Positions 1-10,782 of a stretch of 64,000 nt of DNA are shown one piece after another. A model generated the notes under the pieces. It was not told the origin of the DNA and made no database searches. It worked only from the letters and a program-made list of their open reading frames with translations. The position numbers and the translations under genes were made by a program. Source of the stretch: Trileptium ribeirensis. Taxonomy: Eukaryota > Nematoda > Enoplea > Enoplida > Thoracostomopsidae. Position 1 is the first letter of the stretch; every line of letters begins with the position of its first letter. Location of the stretch: assembly GCA_030248225.1 (NCBI GenBank), contig JASANE010003114.1, forward strand, positions 18,830 through 82,829, given 5' to 3'.

Positions 1-1010
1 ACAGTAATTGTTGACCATTAGTACGTCTCCCCAAGCGTTCAAAACGTATCGCTATCTACCGTACCTGGCAACTATGGGGATAGCTAATAACAAGATGTTT
101 CTTAGTTAAATTGTAGATATCTAATATTAGAACATTCAACATGTTGACGCAAACATTTATCATGTTTAGGTCTTCCATTGAATAACAATAATATTGTTGG
201 AAATTTAGGAATACATATTGCTCAACAATGTTTGATGTTAAAGCCATTTTTGAGAATAGCAAGAGCTAAATATGTTCACTTCAATATGGACCAATAGAAA
301 TCATAAATTAGTGTTACATGATCTCTGTAAAGAATACACAGTCTTAATCTCTATCGTGGTGGCTTTTGTGTGCTGAAATATACAAGCTTTTAATGTTTTG
401 TCCATGGTTTTCGTTAGAGTTGGCAAGATCAGTGGTACATAGACTGAGCAAGTGATCTGTGATTTATTAAGCTGGCAGCTATAAAATATAAAATGAGCGA
501 CCGGAATGATATACAGTCATGGACAGAAATAAGCGCACAAAAAACGAACAGAATAACGTTCGTTTATAAACGATCGTTACAATGTCGTTCATTTGCGTTT
601 ACATACGCGTACGTTCACAAACGACCGCAAATAAATTCGTTCTCAAATACGACAAAATATTGTCTACGTTATGTATGTTTGTTTGTAAACGAACGTTCCA
701 ACGTTCGTTTACGTTTCGAGATTGTTTTTTACGCAGTGATTTTTGTCCGTGACTCTTTATATGCTCATTTGTGCGCTGATCCGGTAGACAATCGCTTATA
801 ATGAAACAAAGGCGCGTTTGCACAATATAACATCCAGGTCACACTAACCACAATTTCGTTACTCAGTAAACAAGGGATGTGATGCAACAAAAAGCTCAAT
901 ACACCTGCGGCTTAGAGCGTTGAAGTATATACAATGAACATTCATACATACAATTTTGGGAGCCGTATCATACAGTAGGTTGCCAAGTTACCAAGAGAAA
1001 TGCAACCAGA
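1..1010. other. Smad4 downstream intron sequence with a short inverted-repeat element
   Basis: Presumed intron between exon 6 and the unseen MH2 exons. I searched the minus strand for MH2 wording (EYWCSIAYFEMDVQVGE-like) and saw none. The only structured part is the inverted-repeat element listed at 515-754. Confidence 0.4.
515..754. mobile_element. Short inverted-repeat transposon (mariner-like MITE), copy 1
   Basis: The left end reads AGTCATGGACAGAAATA and the right end is the complement of AGTCACGGACAAAAATC. The interior is packed with the motif ACGTTCGT and its complement in both directions. There is no transposase. The left end is preceded by TAC; a TA target duplication is suggested at the left side only. 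A relative lies at 56,993-57,171. Two overlapping open frames here come from the biased repeat interior and are not genes. Confidence 0.6.
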
Positions 1011-1357
1011 TTAAATTTAACACAAATCAATTTGAATTATTGTTGTAGTGAAGAACATAATGTAGGAAAAATACAATTTTATGTAAATTAATGTATGATA
1101 AAAGCAATGAAATTTTTAAGCAGCACCCCGTATGCTAACCAGGTCGGCAAAATTTCAAGTTATATTGTAAAAGCAGCGCAATAATTAAATTTAACACAAA
1201 TCAATTTGAATTATTGTTGTAGTGAAGAACATAATGTAGGAAAAATACAATTTTATGTAAATTAATGTATGATAAAAGCAATGAAATTTTTAAGCAGCAC
1301 CCCGTATGCTAACCAGGTCGGCAAAATTTCAAGTTATATTGTAAAAGCAGCGCAATG
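1011..1357. repeat. Perfect 174-bp tandem duplication
   Basis: The segment starting TTAAATTTAACACAAATC at 1,011 starts again at 1,185 and runs to the same end (AAAGCAGCGCAAT) at about 1,356. The two copies read identically over about 172 bases. It is non-coding and lies just past the last visible Smad4 exon. Confidence 0.9.
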
Positions 1358-1773
1358 ATATTCCAGACTTTAATGATTAACCGCTTCAATGTAAGTAACT
1401 CTACGTTTACCCATAAAGTTGTTATTCGTTCGCTTTGCGAGGTTCTTTAATGAACCGAGCAACAGCTCCTAAATAGCACATTGCCAAGTGCACGAGCCTC
1501 GCACCCAGTCGATCCAAACTGAATCAGTAGTTGGAGGAACATTTTGTTCAAGATTGTCCAAAATACACTATGGTTTAAGAAGGAAATGGTTAATGAATAC
1601 AACTATAAACTACCAAAATTTGAGCCAAATCAACCAAAAAAGCATTATATACGCTGTTATAGCGCAAATGACTGGCAACACATATACAGCTCTATATGTA
1701 TCGTGCTACTAAGCCTTAAATAATATGAACCTCAGACCAGTGGCTTAAAACTATAACTCCTAGTTGCGTTATT

Positions 1774-2204
1774 CTATTCCATCTTCAACACACTGCAAAG
1801 ATTGTCATCTCTACGGTCGCAAGCTGCAACAGATGATGTAATCTCGTATCGCGCACCCGTGGTTCTGTTGTTGTTCCTTTGCTTTGCCATTATTGATCTA
1901 GATGCCGTCGAGCTTGTACTAGCACACGTTTGTCGTCCCAATAATGATGAATTCACTGCTTGAACCATCCTGGAATCGGAAATGTCAGAACAACCAGAAT
2001 TGTTGGATGAGGACGCTTGATTAACTTGATGTAAATTAGGTACGCCTAGTGCAGATACTCCGTTCGCACCTGGTTCCAAGGGACCCAGCTGTGTACCTGA
2101 CGTTACCGGCAATGATGGAGACATTAGTGCATGTTGTTGGTTTTGCTGACCGTCATGGTATTGCTGTGATTGCGAGTTGCCGCTGCTGTTCGGCAATCTA
2201 GAGT
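1774..2204 (-). CDS. SMAD4: Smad4/Medea exon 6 (linker region; 3' border uncertain)
   Basis: Acceptor TTATTTTCAG ends at 2,205. Exon 5 leaves one base G and this exon starts AC, giving Asp and the reading GNI-D-SRLPNSSGNS, so the phase fits. The product is Ser/Gln/Asn-rich (QSQQYHDGQQNQQ, SGCSDISDS), as expected for the Smad4 linker between MH1 and MH2. The frame stays open to a TAG at 1,776-1,774. The MH2 domain is not in the window, so the exon should end at a donor before that stop; possible GT sites exist (CCAG|GTGCGA and AAGCA|GTGAAT are two) but none is compelling. Read to the TAG, the six exons total exactly 1,001 codons including the stop, which would be an MH2-less protein. The left border given is the stop, not a proven splice site. 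Confidence 0.75.
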
Positions 2205-3780
2205 CTGAAAATAAGTTAAGGCTCGAAAGTTAAAATAATACAGCGCAAACTAAATGAAAACAAAATCCCATTGTTTTTAACGGTTCAGGCAAGACGTCTG
2301 CGTGATGCAGCGTCGCGCTATTACAGGTATTATGATGTGTTATCGACCAATGGAACATGAAATGAAGTGATACATAAAATACATAGAACAAATGACATTG
2401 AACAATGCCCCGAACTAATTTTGGTCAATGAACAAATTTCGCCAAGGCGCCAGCATGATGAAATGCTGCTCTATTACAGATATGAAGATGTGTTATCGAT
2501 CAATGGAACATGAAACGAATAAAACATACAATGGAACAGATGGCATTGGGTATATCCTAATTTCACTTCTAGCGTTCATGATAACAATAATAAAACGTAC
2601 GACAATATTACGAATACTAGTCTCTCCCTTACGAGGAGTATAGTGTGGATATGGGAGTCGGCTATTCTATTAAATAAATTGCTTTTCAGAATTCCAGCCA
2701 CATTGTAGAAAATTTAAAAAATCCATAGAAATGATGAGTAAAAAAAGAGAAGTTGAACCAACAAATTAATATCTCAACTATAAATTTTTTGTCATACTTT
2801 GACCAATATAATACGTAGATTATGATCAGAGTAGAAAGAAATATTTACTGCTTTCTTCGAGTCGCTAGACTTACACACTCATTTCTACGGAGTAGCAAGC
2901 TACATTAAGCGTGTATTTGAAACAAAATGTTTTATTAATCCTATCGTCTTACATTATTATACGAGATTAGGTGGACAAGGCCGAGTTCGCGAAACGTAGG
3001 AAACACTAGCTACATTATTGGTTATCGTGCATCTTTATTTCAATATTGGCAACCACGCTGAGTGCCGCTTAAAATGAATATTGTGCATAGCACAATAAAC
3101 AAGAAAGTACATACATAATAATCTACCGCGGATTAATTACAAATTTCAGGGTTCCGGCACAGGAGGGTAGGGGCGGGTATGACTCCTCGTCTCCATCCAG
3201 TGATCCTTTTCCGCCTGCCACTCCCGCAATCCTAAAATTTTATCCCCGATATTTTTCATTTTGAACAATATGCAATTTTTTTACTACGGGATGAACAAAA
3301 TGCTCTCCGCCGCCCCGCTCCTGACTTTCTCCGATGAGAACTCTTGCTAAGATCCGTGCCCAAGAACACTCTATAATTGCCAGAAGCGTGTCGGAACCTC
3401 GGAACTTATAAAATACTATTAAACTTAAGCACAGTAACTCGGAATTATAGTACTTAAGGTTCTGTAGTACGTATGTATAACTACTCCGTTTCAAAGCGCC
3501 GATCTCAATTTTATATAAAACAAATATCATGACAAATTAACAACCAAATCGCGACTTTCGCAGATCCATAATTATACAGATTCGTTCGACAGCAAAAAAC
3601 GAGCCTCTTTCCATCCGGTTTGAAATCGAATTAAGCGTACGATCGAAATATTAATTTCTTCAAACTTAACAAATTAATAAATAGCTTTGGTACAGGGGTA
3701 ATATTCCAACGTGAGTAATTTATTCTGTGTGTCAAGAGCTAAGTTAGACTGCATTATCACAATGTTCATTCGATTACGTG

Positions 3781-3862
3781 TCTCAGAAAACTTTTGATTT
3801 TGTGTGTGAATCTTGAGGTCGATACCTCAAGATTCGCAAACAAAATCAAAGGTATTTCGAGA
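3781..3862. repeat. Long perfect-core hairpin
   Basis: The arm at 3,791-3,819 (CTTTTGATTTTG ... AATCTTGAGGT) is mirrored by 3,824-3,852 around the loop CGAT, with one or two mismatches. The stem extends imperfectly to TCTC/GAGA at the outer ends. It could be a very small MITE or a snap-back structure in intron 5 RNA. Confidence 0.7.
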
Positions 3863-4022
3863 TGCTTCAACTTGAAAATTATGTGCGTTATGGTGTTCAC
3901 GCTTTTAATGTAAAAAATGTTGCTTTTTAAACGAAAGAGGTTCGATTAAGACAGCGTAACAATTCGTCTGTGCTAATTCGTTATATATCCAAATTTAACC
4001 CTAGCTGAATTCCGTATTAGTG

Positions 4023-4401
4023 CAGTCTGGCCTGTCCACAGCCCGCCGAAAAGTGGGGGTAGGGAACTTCGGGGGGGGGGACATGTTTATTCTCGGTTGG
4101 AAAATTAAAAGTGGGGGGATAAATTTTGCTTAAAAATACTAGATATTTCCACATTTTCATGCATTTTTACTACCGCGAATATAAGTTCAAGCTAAAAACG
4201 ATATTTTAGCATTACAAATAGTGGTAATCAATGTTTAAAAAACAATTTGCAAACATAAAACAAATTTTTAGACATAAAAAATTTTTGGAATTAGTTGAAC
4301 ATGGGGGTTTCGGCCGAGTGGGGGGCGGACATGGGGAAAATCTCACGAACATGGGGGATTTGGAGTGTGGGGGGGTCCCCTACTGTGGACAGGCCAGGCA
4401 G
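4023..4401. mobile_element. G-rich inverted-repeat element
   Basis: Terminal repeats CAGTCTGGCCTGTCCACAG (4,023-4,041) and CTGTGGACAGGCCAGGCAG (4,383-4,401) are complementary except near the outer edge. They are flanked by direct copies of TAGTG(C) at 4,018 and 4,402, a likely target-site duplication of 5-6 bases. G-runs (a 10-G run near 4,075 and several GGGG-GGGGGGG tracts near 4,300-4,380) lie just inside both ends; the middle is AT-rich. No open frame of note. Confidence 0.7.
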
Positions 4402-4979
4402 TAGTGCCTAAAATGCAGTATTAAGTATTAAGATTAATAATAAAATTCAATCTATTATTATTATCGAATTAAATAGTTTAGTTAGCACTGCGAAAGCGAC
4501 ATCCTTATTGTTGGCGAGCATAGAAGTTGTTTGCAAACATCGCAACGAATAGCTACAAATATGCACCAAATACCAAATTGTTAAAGACAATGCTTTGACA
4601 ATATTTATAGCCAAAGATGTCCGAATTAACGCGTGATATCAATTCACAGCATTCACGACTTGAGGATATTGTCTAGCTTTACGAAAAAATAAATTACGGA
4701 GTAAAATTTGTTTTATAGCCACGCGTGGGCAACTATAAAAGTAGGAACCTACCGATGCCATGTTATTCAAATTTTGAGCAAATAAGTGCACAATTTAACC
4801 CGCTCGATTCGCGCAGCATAATACGCAGAACCCACCACAAAGCCCACTGTTCATTCGCTGCTTGGTCGCCGAAAAAGCCATAGTCATTTCTGCGCGTATT
4901 TTGCTCACTAGCAAGCTCTTAGGAAACATAAATTCGATGAAAAGTTATTAATCGTTGTGTACTCAATGGTTATAGCAGC

Positions 4980-5640
4980 ACATTTATACAGTATCAGAAG
5001 ACCCATATATTTTCATTGGTTACAGATATATGACCGCTTTTTGTGCATTTCGGGCCTCATGGCCTATTTTAAAACATATTTTACCTAATCCTATAATTAT
5101 CTAACTACTACTATAGTACTGGGCTCTCTAAATTGGGGGAGGGGTGGGGGGCCTGGCATTTTTCGGTTCCCCATGGTTCAGAACAGGTGCCCCCCGGTTC
5201 ATGCCCCCTGGCAAAATTTTAGGCTCCCGCCGGTTCACCGCCTCTAGGAAAATTTTTTGTTTCCAATCGATCCAAAGTACAAAAAATATGATCAAAATTT
5301 GTATTAAAATTCCGTTGTGGAGCCAAAAAATTCGAAAAATTTATCAAAATTTGCTTCAAAATCGTTTTTCTCTCCATCGAAACCATTTTGGCAATGTTTC
5401 TGAAATGATTTTTAACCGTTTTTCTGTTGGTAAAATGCAAACTGGTAAAATCGGGTGCACCCGGTTCGAAACCAGGGCCCATCTAGCAAAATTTTAGCGA
5501 GTGGAGAGCCCAGTAATACTGCCTCATGCTCAACAAATTTATCCCAAGAAAGCCGCTATATTTTCATCAGTCATGGAGAAACGGCCGTTTTCGTGTATTT
5601 CAGGTACCATAGGCCCATTCTAAAACATTTACGGCCGTAA
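4980..5640. repeat. Diverged dispersed repeat interrupted by a TIR element
   Basis: Text near 5,030-5,075 (GCATTTCGGGCCTCATGG) and near 5,565-5,625 (GCCGTTTTCGTGTATTTCAG then ACCATAGGCCCATTCTAAAA) resembles units near 39.8-40.0 kb and 49.5-49.8 kb. The element at 5,119-5,513 appears to be inserted into this older repeat. Confidence 0.45.
5119..5513. mobile_element. TIR element with TA flanks
   Basis: It starts CTGGGCTCTC and ends GAGAGCCCAG, and each end is bordered by TA (5,117-5,118 and 5,514-5,515), which suits a TA target duplication. The ends are rich in GGGG/CCCC and CCGGTT motifs and the centre is AT-rich. The 117- and 87-codon open frames inside lie on opposite strands and match no family I know. 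The element at 7,653-8,055 shares its right-end wording (GCAAAATTTT then AGCGA and GGAGA). Confidence 0.65.
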
Positions 5641-6477
5641 TTGTGATCCAATAGCTAACCGCGTGGAAAAGGTTTATACATACTCTTACAAAAGCCCATT
5701 TCTCTACAAAATTAAGCTTAATCGCTCTATAAAATTTAGCCGATTTGGCTTAAATTAAGTGCTTCCACAGCTGAGATACACTAGTGTACGAAAGTTAAGA
5801 CACTGCAAATGAGAGTAATGGATACTACGAGGAAAAATTCTACAGGCTGACAGCACCGAAAATTCAACATAATGTACGAACTACGACTGCTCCAACAATG
5901 TCCGAGTGGTAAGAATTTGTTCGTTAACAATCAACCCTAATGAATGAAACGTCATTTCGATACTTTCCTGAACATATAACTACATTATACAATCGTTATG
6001 TATCATTAACTTCGGCTACGCTCTACTTCCAACATAGTCACTTATTTCCGATATTGAGCGAAAAATCATATAGTGCCGTGGACGAATCCTTATAACGAAA
6101 TGTTATTCTTAACGCTGGAATACCAGGCTTAAAAGATTTTAGGCTCTAGATAAAAATCTCGATAATACCACACTGAATAAAAATTAAATAAGTGACTTAC
6201 TATCTAAACGCAGTGTTGATAGATCTGAAATTTGTGTTTTACAGATGACTAAAACGGCTAACATGGGTAAAATCAAAGGATTTGGATTGACATTTTACAA
6301 AATCAATTTTCCTTATACAAAATTAAAATTTCAATGAAGCCGCAACATTACACATTACAAATATTGGAAAAACCAATGTAATAATAATATTATTTCAACC
6401 TAACAAATGAATAAAATAACAACTTTGAAACTAGGTACACAATAGTGAACGCTGGCCTATATGTAATATCTGTCGCG

Positions 6478-6665
6478 TTACGAACGAACGAACATAGAAC
6501 AGAAATCAATAAAATTTACTTATCCGCGGACAAAACTCGAGCAAATTTCGAACGCTCTAGTACATATAATTAAAAAAAACGTGCTAAAAATTACGAACAA
6601 TCTCGTTGACATTTCTAATCAAATTTGAAATTTTTTAACAAACATCGAACGAACGACAAGGAAAC
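6478..6665 (+). repeat. GAACGAAC-rich dispersed repeat, copy 1
   Basis: Starts near ACGAACGAACGAACATAGAAC and ends near CATCGAACGAACGAC, with many CGAAC/TTCG motifs between. It is related to 8,078-8,275 in the same direction and to 12,590-12,722 in reverse. No coding capacity is evident. Confidence 0.5.
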
Positions 6666-7006
6666 TTTGAACGAAAAGGGATCGCCTCTGGCTAGTGCTG
6701 CAGTATAAATTTAAATAATGTGACGAGGTAAAATCCAACTTCTTAACCCTTTAACTGCTGCAGATGTTCGACAAACTAATTATGATTAAACGTGTTGTAC
6801 GAACCAAATTCGGCGAATACTTCACGATTTTAAACATCTTACCGCTTAAGGATCGGAACAATAGCTCCGATATAGTTCAATGGTTAGTAAATGAGACTTT
6901 CACTATGAGATACTTTTATCGGAGTGCGACACCTCAGGACGACCAATAATTCTTCATTGATATGTAAAATAGAAATGATTCAGGACGCAAAAGTTTAAAC
7001 TACCAT

Positions 7007-7467
7007 GCGTGAGTCCACTTTAGGTGCGTACACCAGGGTTGTTCTTTTGTCAAAATCGCGAAACGCCTTGTTCGCGTTTACATTTCTACAATCGGTATTC
7101 GCATTTTAGGGAATGCGACCAAGCGCCTTGCGATATACGAATGGAAATTGCATACGCGCATATTTCTCCATTTCGCACGGTTGTCCGTGCCCACCAGATG
7201 GTATGCTAAATCGGACAGCTACATATGTTTGCGGTCTATGTGTGCATTGTAGTATACGCCAAAAAACGCGATAACCAATCGCGTTTTCTCGTGTACGTGG
7301 TCGGAAAAAACCGATGCTACACGAACAGGAAAAATACAGGTTGCTATATTACAAATCTTTGCTAGCGTACATAAGGAAAAACTCTTTGTTCGCGTACACT
7401 CATTGTTTTTACGATTCCGATCGGACTTGACAGTACAACAATCCAAACGCACCTAAAGTGGACTCAC
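7007..7467. mobile_element. 460-bp MITE family with 21-base terminal repeats, copy 1
   Basis: The left end GCGTGAGTCCACTTTAGGTGC is mirrored at the right by GCACCTAAAGTGGACTCAC. The interior has CGAAT/GCGTTT motifs and no transposase; the short frames inside are shadows. A second full-length copy lies at 60,403-60,867 in the kinase gene intron. The target duplication is not clear. Confidence 0.8.
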
Positions 7468-7652
7468 ACGCATAACGCACTGTTGTTATGCTTAAAACTC
7501 GGTCGGTAAGTGTAAATATTACATCTATTTGATTGTTTACGAACATGATGAACATAACCAAGCATTCCATGGTATACGTGGTGTTGATTGCCTTAAGGTT
7601 GCACACATTTTGACACATTTTCAATATAGATGTAAACTATTCGCCAGAAATC

Positions 7653-8055
7653 TGGCTTCTGCAAAGTAGAGTTGGGACGGGGACTCCCTGGCAAAAACAG
7701 ATGCACCGAAATAGGGGGCCCTGGCCAAAAACCTCCTAACAAAACTTTTGGCTTCCCCCGGTAAACACACCCCAGATGACCTATAAAAATCACAATTTTT
7801 TTACAAAAATTCATTTCTGAAGTTAAAAATATGACTAGTTTTAGAAAAAAACTTGGTCGAAAAGTTGATTTTTATTTCATTAAAGACGTTTTTGCACCGT
7901 TTCTGGGGCTATTTATTGACAATCTTAGAGTTTTTCGCTAAAAAATATTAGATTTTAAACATTTTTAAATTTCGACCCTCAAGTTGGCGCCCTAGTTTAT
8001 CCTTTTAGCAAAATCCGGTGCCCCAGTTCCGAAATTTTGAGCGAATGGAGAAGCC
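7653..8055. mobile_element. TIR element related to the one at 5,119
   Basis: Short end repeats TGGCTTCT at left and AGAAGCCA at right, C-rich inside the left end, AT-rich middle, and right-end wording GCAAAATCC then GAAATTTTGAGCGAATGGAG like the 5,119 element. Less certain because the termini are short. Confidence 0.45.
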
Positions 8056-8077
8056 ACAAAATAAGGGTCACCTTATG

Positions 8078-8275
8078 AACGAACGAACGAACATCGAACA
8101 TAAATCGAACAAAATTTATTCTCGAACGACAGTAGGACAATTTTCTAACTGCTCTCCAACAAATAAATTAAAAAACAAGCCAAAATTTCGAGCACGTCTG
8201 GAACAAAATTCGAACCCATTTTGAATAAAATTTATCGAACGAACATCGGGCGAATATAAAACGAACAGCAATATT
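8078..8275 (+). repeat. GAACGAAC-rich dispersed repeat, copy 2
   Basis: Begins GAACGAACGAACATCGAAC and contains AAAATTTCGAGCACGTCTGG, which recurs nearly unchanged in reverse at 12,590-12,722. The 68-codon open frame across it is biased repeat sequence, not a gene. Confidence 0.55.
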
Positions 8276-8872
8276 TTCTGGCGTGTACTGTATGTTGGTG
8301 ATTAGATTGTGGCTACATTTCGTGGTTGCTGAATACGATAAAAGAAATTGTATAAGTGGTATGCATCAAATAAGAATGTGCTAGTAGCCTACAAAGTACA
8401 TTGTATAGTACATATGTTTTATTAAAACTGACTTTTTAATCTATAATTATTTCTCTTAACATTTGAGCTTTATAAATTTCAAGAGTTTTTGTCTTTTTGA
8501 TCATTGGATGATGAAGTAAAGAATTCTACGATTTTGATATATGATTGAAAAAGCTGTAGCGTCGCCGTTAATGCCCTGTCATTGTCGGTATGTTGTGTAA
8601 TTGTGGAACTTAAAAGAGCCGAATTTAAACGTTGCAATGCAATAGTAACTAAGTCCAGATTAGGCGCAATCGCTCCGTTTCCCCTCGCTGTGCGAGTAGC
8701 TAACGATTGTTGTGGTTGCACTCGGCGGAATAAGAACAAACATTTTTGTTTTAACTTGTTGAACGAAATTTTGTTTCAAAGCAAGCGACATTATATTTAA
8801 TGATTCGCTTTTTGCCATTTCCAACGCGACTGTCGGACTCAAACGCGAAAACAAAACCTGTGCATAATAATA

Positions 8873-9022
8873 TAGTTAGGGACAGAAATAAAAGCAAAAT
8901 AATGATCTTTCTCGAAGATCTCGCGAAAAATTAGAGGCTATTCAACTGTATTCCCTAAATTTTTAAAAAGCTGTTTACGAGTATTTGGGCGGACATATTG
9001 CTTTTATTCTGTCCTTAACTGT
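8873..9022. mobile_element. 150-bp mariner-like MITE, seed of the adjoining minisatellite
   Basis: The left terminus TAGTTAGGGACAGAAATAAA pairs with the right terminus TTTATTCTGTCCTTAACTGTA; about 24 bases match as inverted repeats. The outer bases TA and a CAGT-like start are typical of Tc1/mariner-derived MITEs. Its right half is the repeated unit of the array that follows. Confidence 0.65.
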
Positions 9023-10548
9023 ACATAATATAGATAATGTGCATAAATTATACTGAAAAAAGAGCTGTTTACGAGTATTTGGGCGGACATATTGCTCTTA
9101 TTCTGTCCTTAACTGTACCTACTATCGATAATATGCACAAATTATACTGAAAAAAAGAGCTGTTTACGAGTATTTGGGCGGACATATTGCTTTTATTCTG
9201 TCCTTAACTGTACATAATATAGATAATGTGCATAAATTATACTGAAAAAAGAGCTGTTTACGAGTATTTGGGCGGACATATTGCTCTTATTCTGTCCGTA
9301 ACTGTACATGCTATCGATAATATGCACAAATTATACTGAAAAAAAGAGCTGTTTACGAGTATTTGGGCGGACATATTGCTCTTATTCTGGCCTTAACTGT
9401 ACATAATATCAATAATGTGCATAAATTATACTGCAAAAAACAGCTGTTTACGAGTATTTGGGCGGCCATATTGCTTTTATTCTGTCCTTAACTGTACATA
9501 ACATCGATAATATGCATAAATTAAACTAAAAAAAGATCTGTTTACGAGTATTTGAGCGGACATATTGCTTTTATTCTGTCCTAACTGTACATAATATGGA
9601 TAGAGTGCATAAATTATACTGAAAAATAGCAGTTTACGAGTATTTGGGCGGACATATTGCTTTTATTCTGTCCTTAGTACATAATATGAATAATGTGCAT
9701 AAATTATACTGAAAAAAGCTGTTTACGAGTATTTGGGCGGACATATTGCTCTTATTCTGTCCTTAACTGTACATAATATTAATAATGTGCATAAATTATA
9801 CTGAAAAAAGAGCTGTTTAAGAGTATTTGGGCGGACATATTGCTTTTATTCTGTCCTTAACTGTACATAACATCGATAATATGCATAAATTAAACTAAAA
9901 AAGAGCTGTTTACGAGTATTTGAGCGGACATATTGCTTTTATTCTGTCCTTAACTGTACATAATATCGATAATATGCATAAATTAAACTAAAAAAGCTGT
10001 TTACGAGTATTTGAGCGGACATATTGGTTTTATTCTGTCCTAACTGTACATAATATGGATAATGTGCATAAATTATACTAAAAAAGAGCTGTTTACGAGT
10101 ATTTGGGCGGACATATTGCTTTTATTCTGTCCTTAACTGTACATAATATTAATAATGTGCATAAATTATACTGAAAAAGACCTGTTTACGAGTATTTGGG
10201 CGGACATATTGCTTTTAATCTGTCCTTAACTCTACATAATATGGATAATGTGCATAAATTATACTGAAAAAAGAGCAGTTTAAGAGTATTTGGGCGGACA
10301 TATTACTTTTATTCTGTCCTTAACTGTACATAATATGAATAGTGTGCATAACCTATACCGAAAAAAGCTGTTTACGAGTATTTGGGGAGGACATGTTACT
10401 TTTATTCTGTCTTTAACTGCACATAATATGGATAATGTGCATAAACTATCTTGAAAAAAGCTGTTTACGAGTATTTGGGGAGGACATATTGCTTTTATTC
10501 AGTCTGTAACTGTACATAATATATAATATGCATAAATTATACTGAAAA
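8970..10548. repeat. 94-bp minisatellite, about 17 units
   Basis: Units begin GCTGTTTACGAGTATTTGGG and recur at about 8,970, 9,064, 9,159, 9,253, 9,348, 9,443, 9,538 and on to about 10,458, with spacing of 88-95 bases. Each unit carries the MITE terminus TTTTATTCTGTCCTTAACTG. The first units alternate between an AGATAATGTGCATAAATT type and a CGATAATATGCACAAATT type, a dimer pattern. The array ends about 50 bases from the exon 5 splice donor. Confidence 0.95.
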
Positions 10549-10598
10549 ACGTTAAGTAAATGAAAAACGCATCCTATAAGCAGCTACACACGGCTTAC

Positions 10599-10782
10599 CA
10601 ATATTTCCAATACCCGGAGCAACAACACGTTCGTAATGATAAGGATTGACGCAAACAAGATCTAATTTTAGGTCGAACGCATACTGACATTGCTTGATAT
10701 GTTTCAGCTCGTTTTTATGCAAGTCGTGCCAGCGCCAAATTCGTGCGTATATGACATGGGGAAAACCTTTCTTCCCAGCAAC
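10599..10782 (-). CDS. SMAD4: Smad4/Medea exon 5 (MH1 domain end, residues 797-858)
   Basis: Acceptor CGTTTAG ends at 10,783 and donor ATTG|GTAAGC follows 10,599; phase 0 in, phase 1 out. It encodes [36 protein letters not shown] and [18 protein letters not shown]. Cys828, Cys840 and His845 complete the zinc site; the spacing from Cys784 (44, then 12, then 5 residues) equals human Cys71/Cys115/Cys127/His132. Lys801 equals the DNA-contacting Lys88 of the hairpin; the Arg before it in human is Lys here. The exon breaks inside an Asp codon in phase 1, the same place as the human intron after c.424 as I recall it. The frame is too short for a simple 60-codon ORF listing and was found by reading the minus strand between exons 4 and 6. 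A minisatellite ends about 50 bases past its donor. Confidence 0.96.

Larger units (their letters stand above)
2205..10598 (-). other. SMAD4: Smad4 intron 5 (8.4 kb), rich in repeats
   Basis: Intron between exons 5 and 6 (phase 1). It holds, in order: the hairpin at 3,781, G-rich element at 4,023, TIR element at 5,119, GAAC-rich repeat at 6,478, 460-bp MITE at 7,007, TIR element at 7,653, second GAAC repeat at 8,078, and the MITE plus minisatellite at 8,873-10,548. The parts 2,205-3,780, 4,410-4,980, 5,650-6,470 and 8,280-8,870 show no feature I can name; the open frames there have no recognisable family. Confidence 0.8.

Noticed and set aside
1..1774. MH2 domain exons of Smad4
   Set aside because: I looked for the conserved MH2 wording on the minus strand and found none; expected beyond the left edge.
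5144..5497. 117-codon plus-strand frame and 87-codon minus frame
   Set aside because: Both inside a TIR element with G/C-run ends; no recognised domain and no support from the related element at 7,653.
8970..10548. CRISPR-like regular spacing
   Set aside because: Whole 94-bp units repeat without unique spacers, in animal intron DNA; it is a minisatellite.
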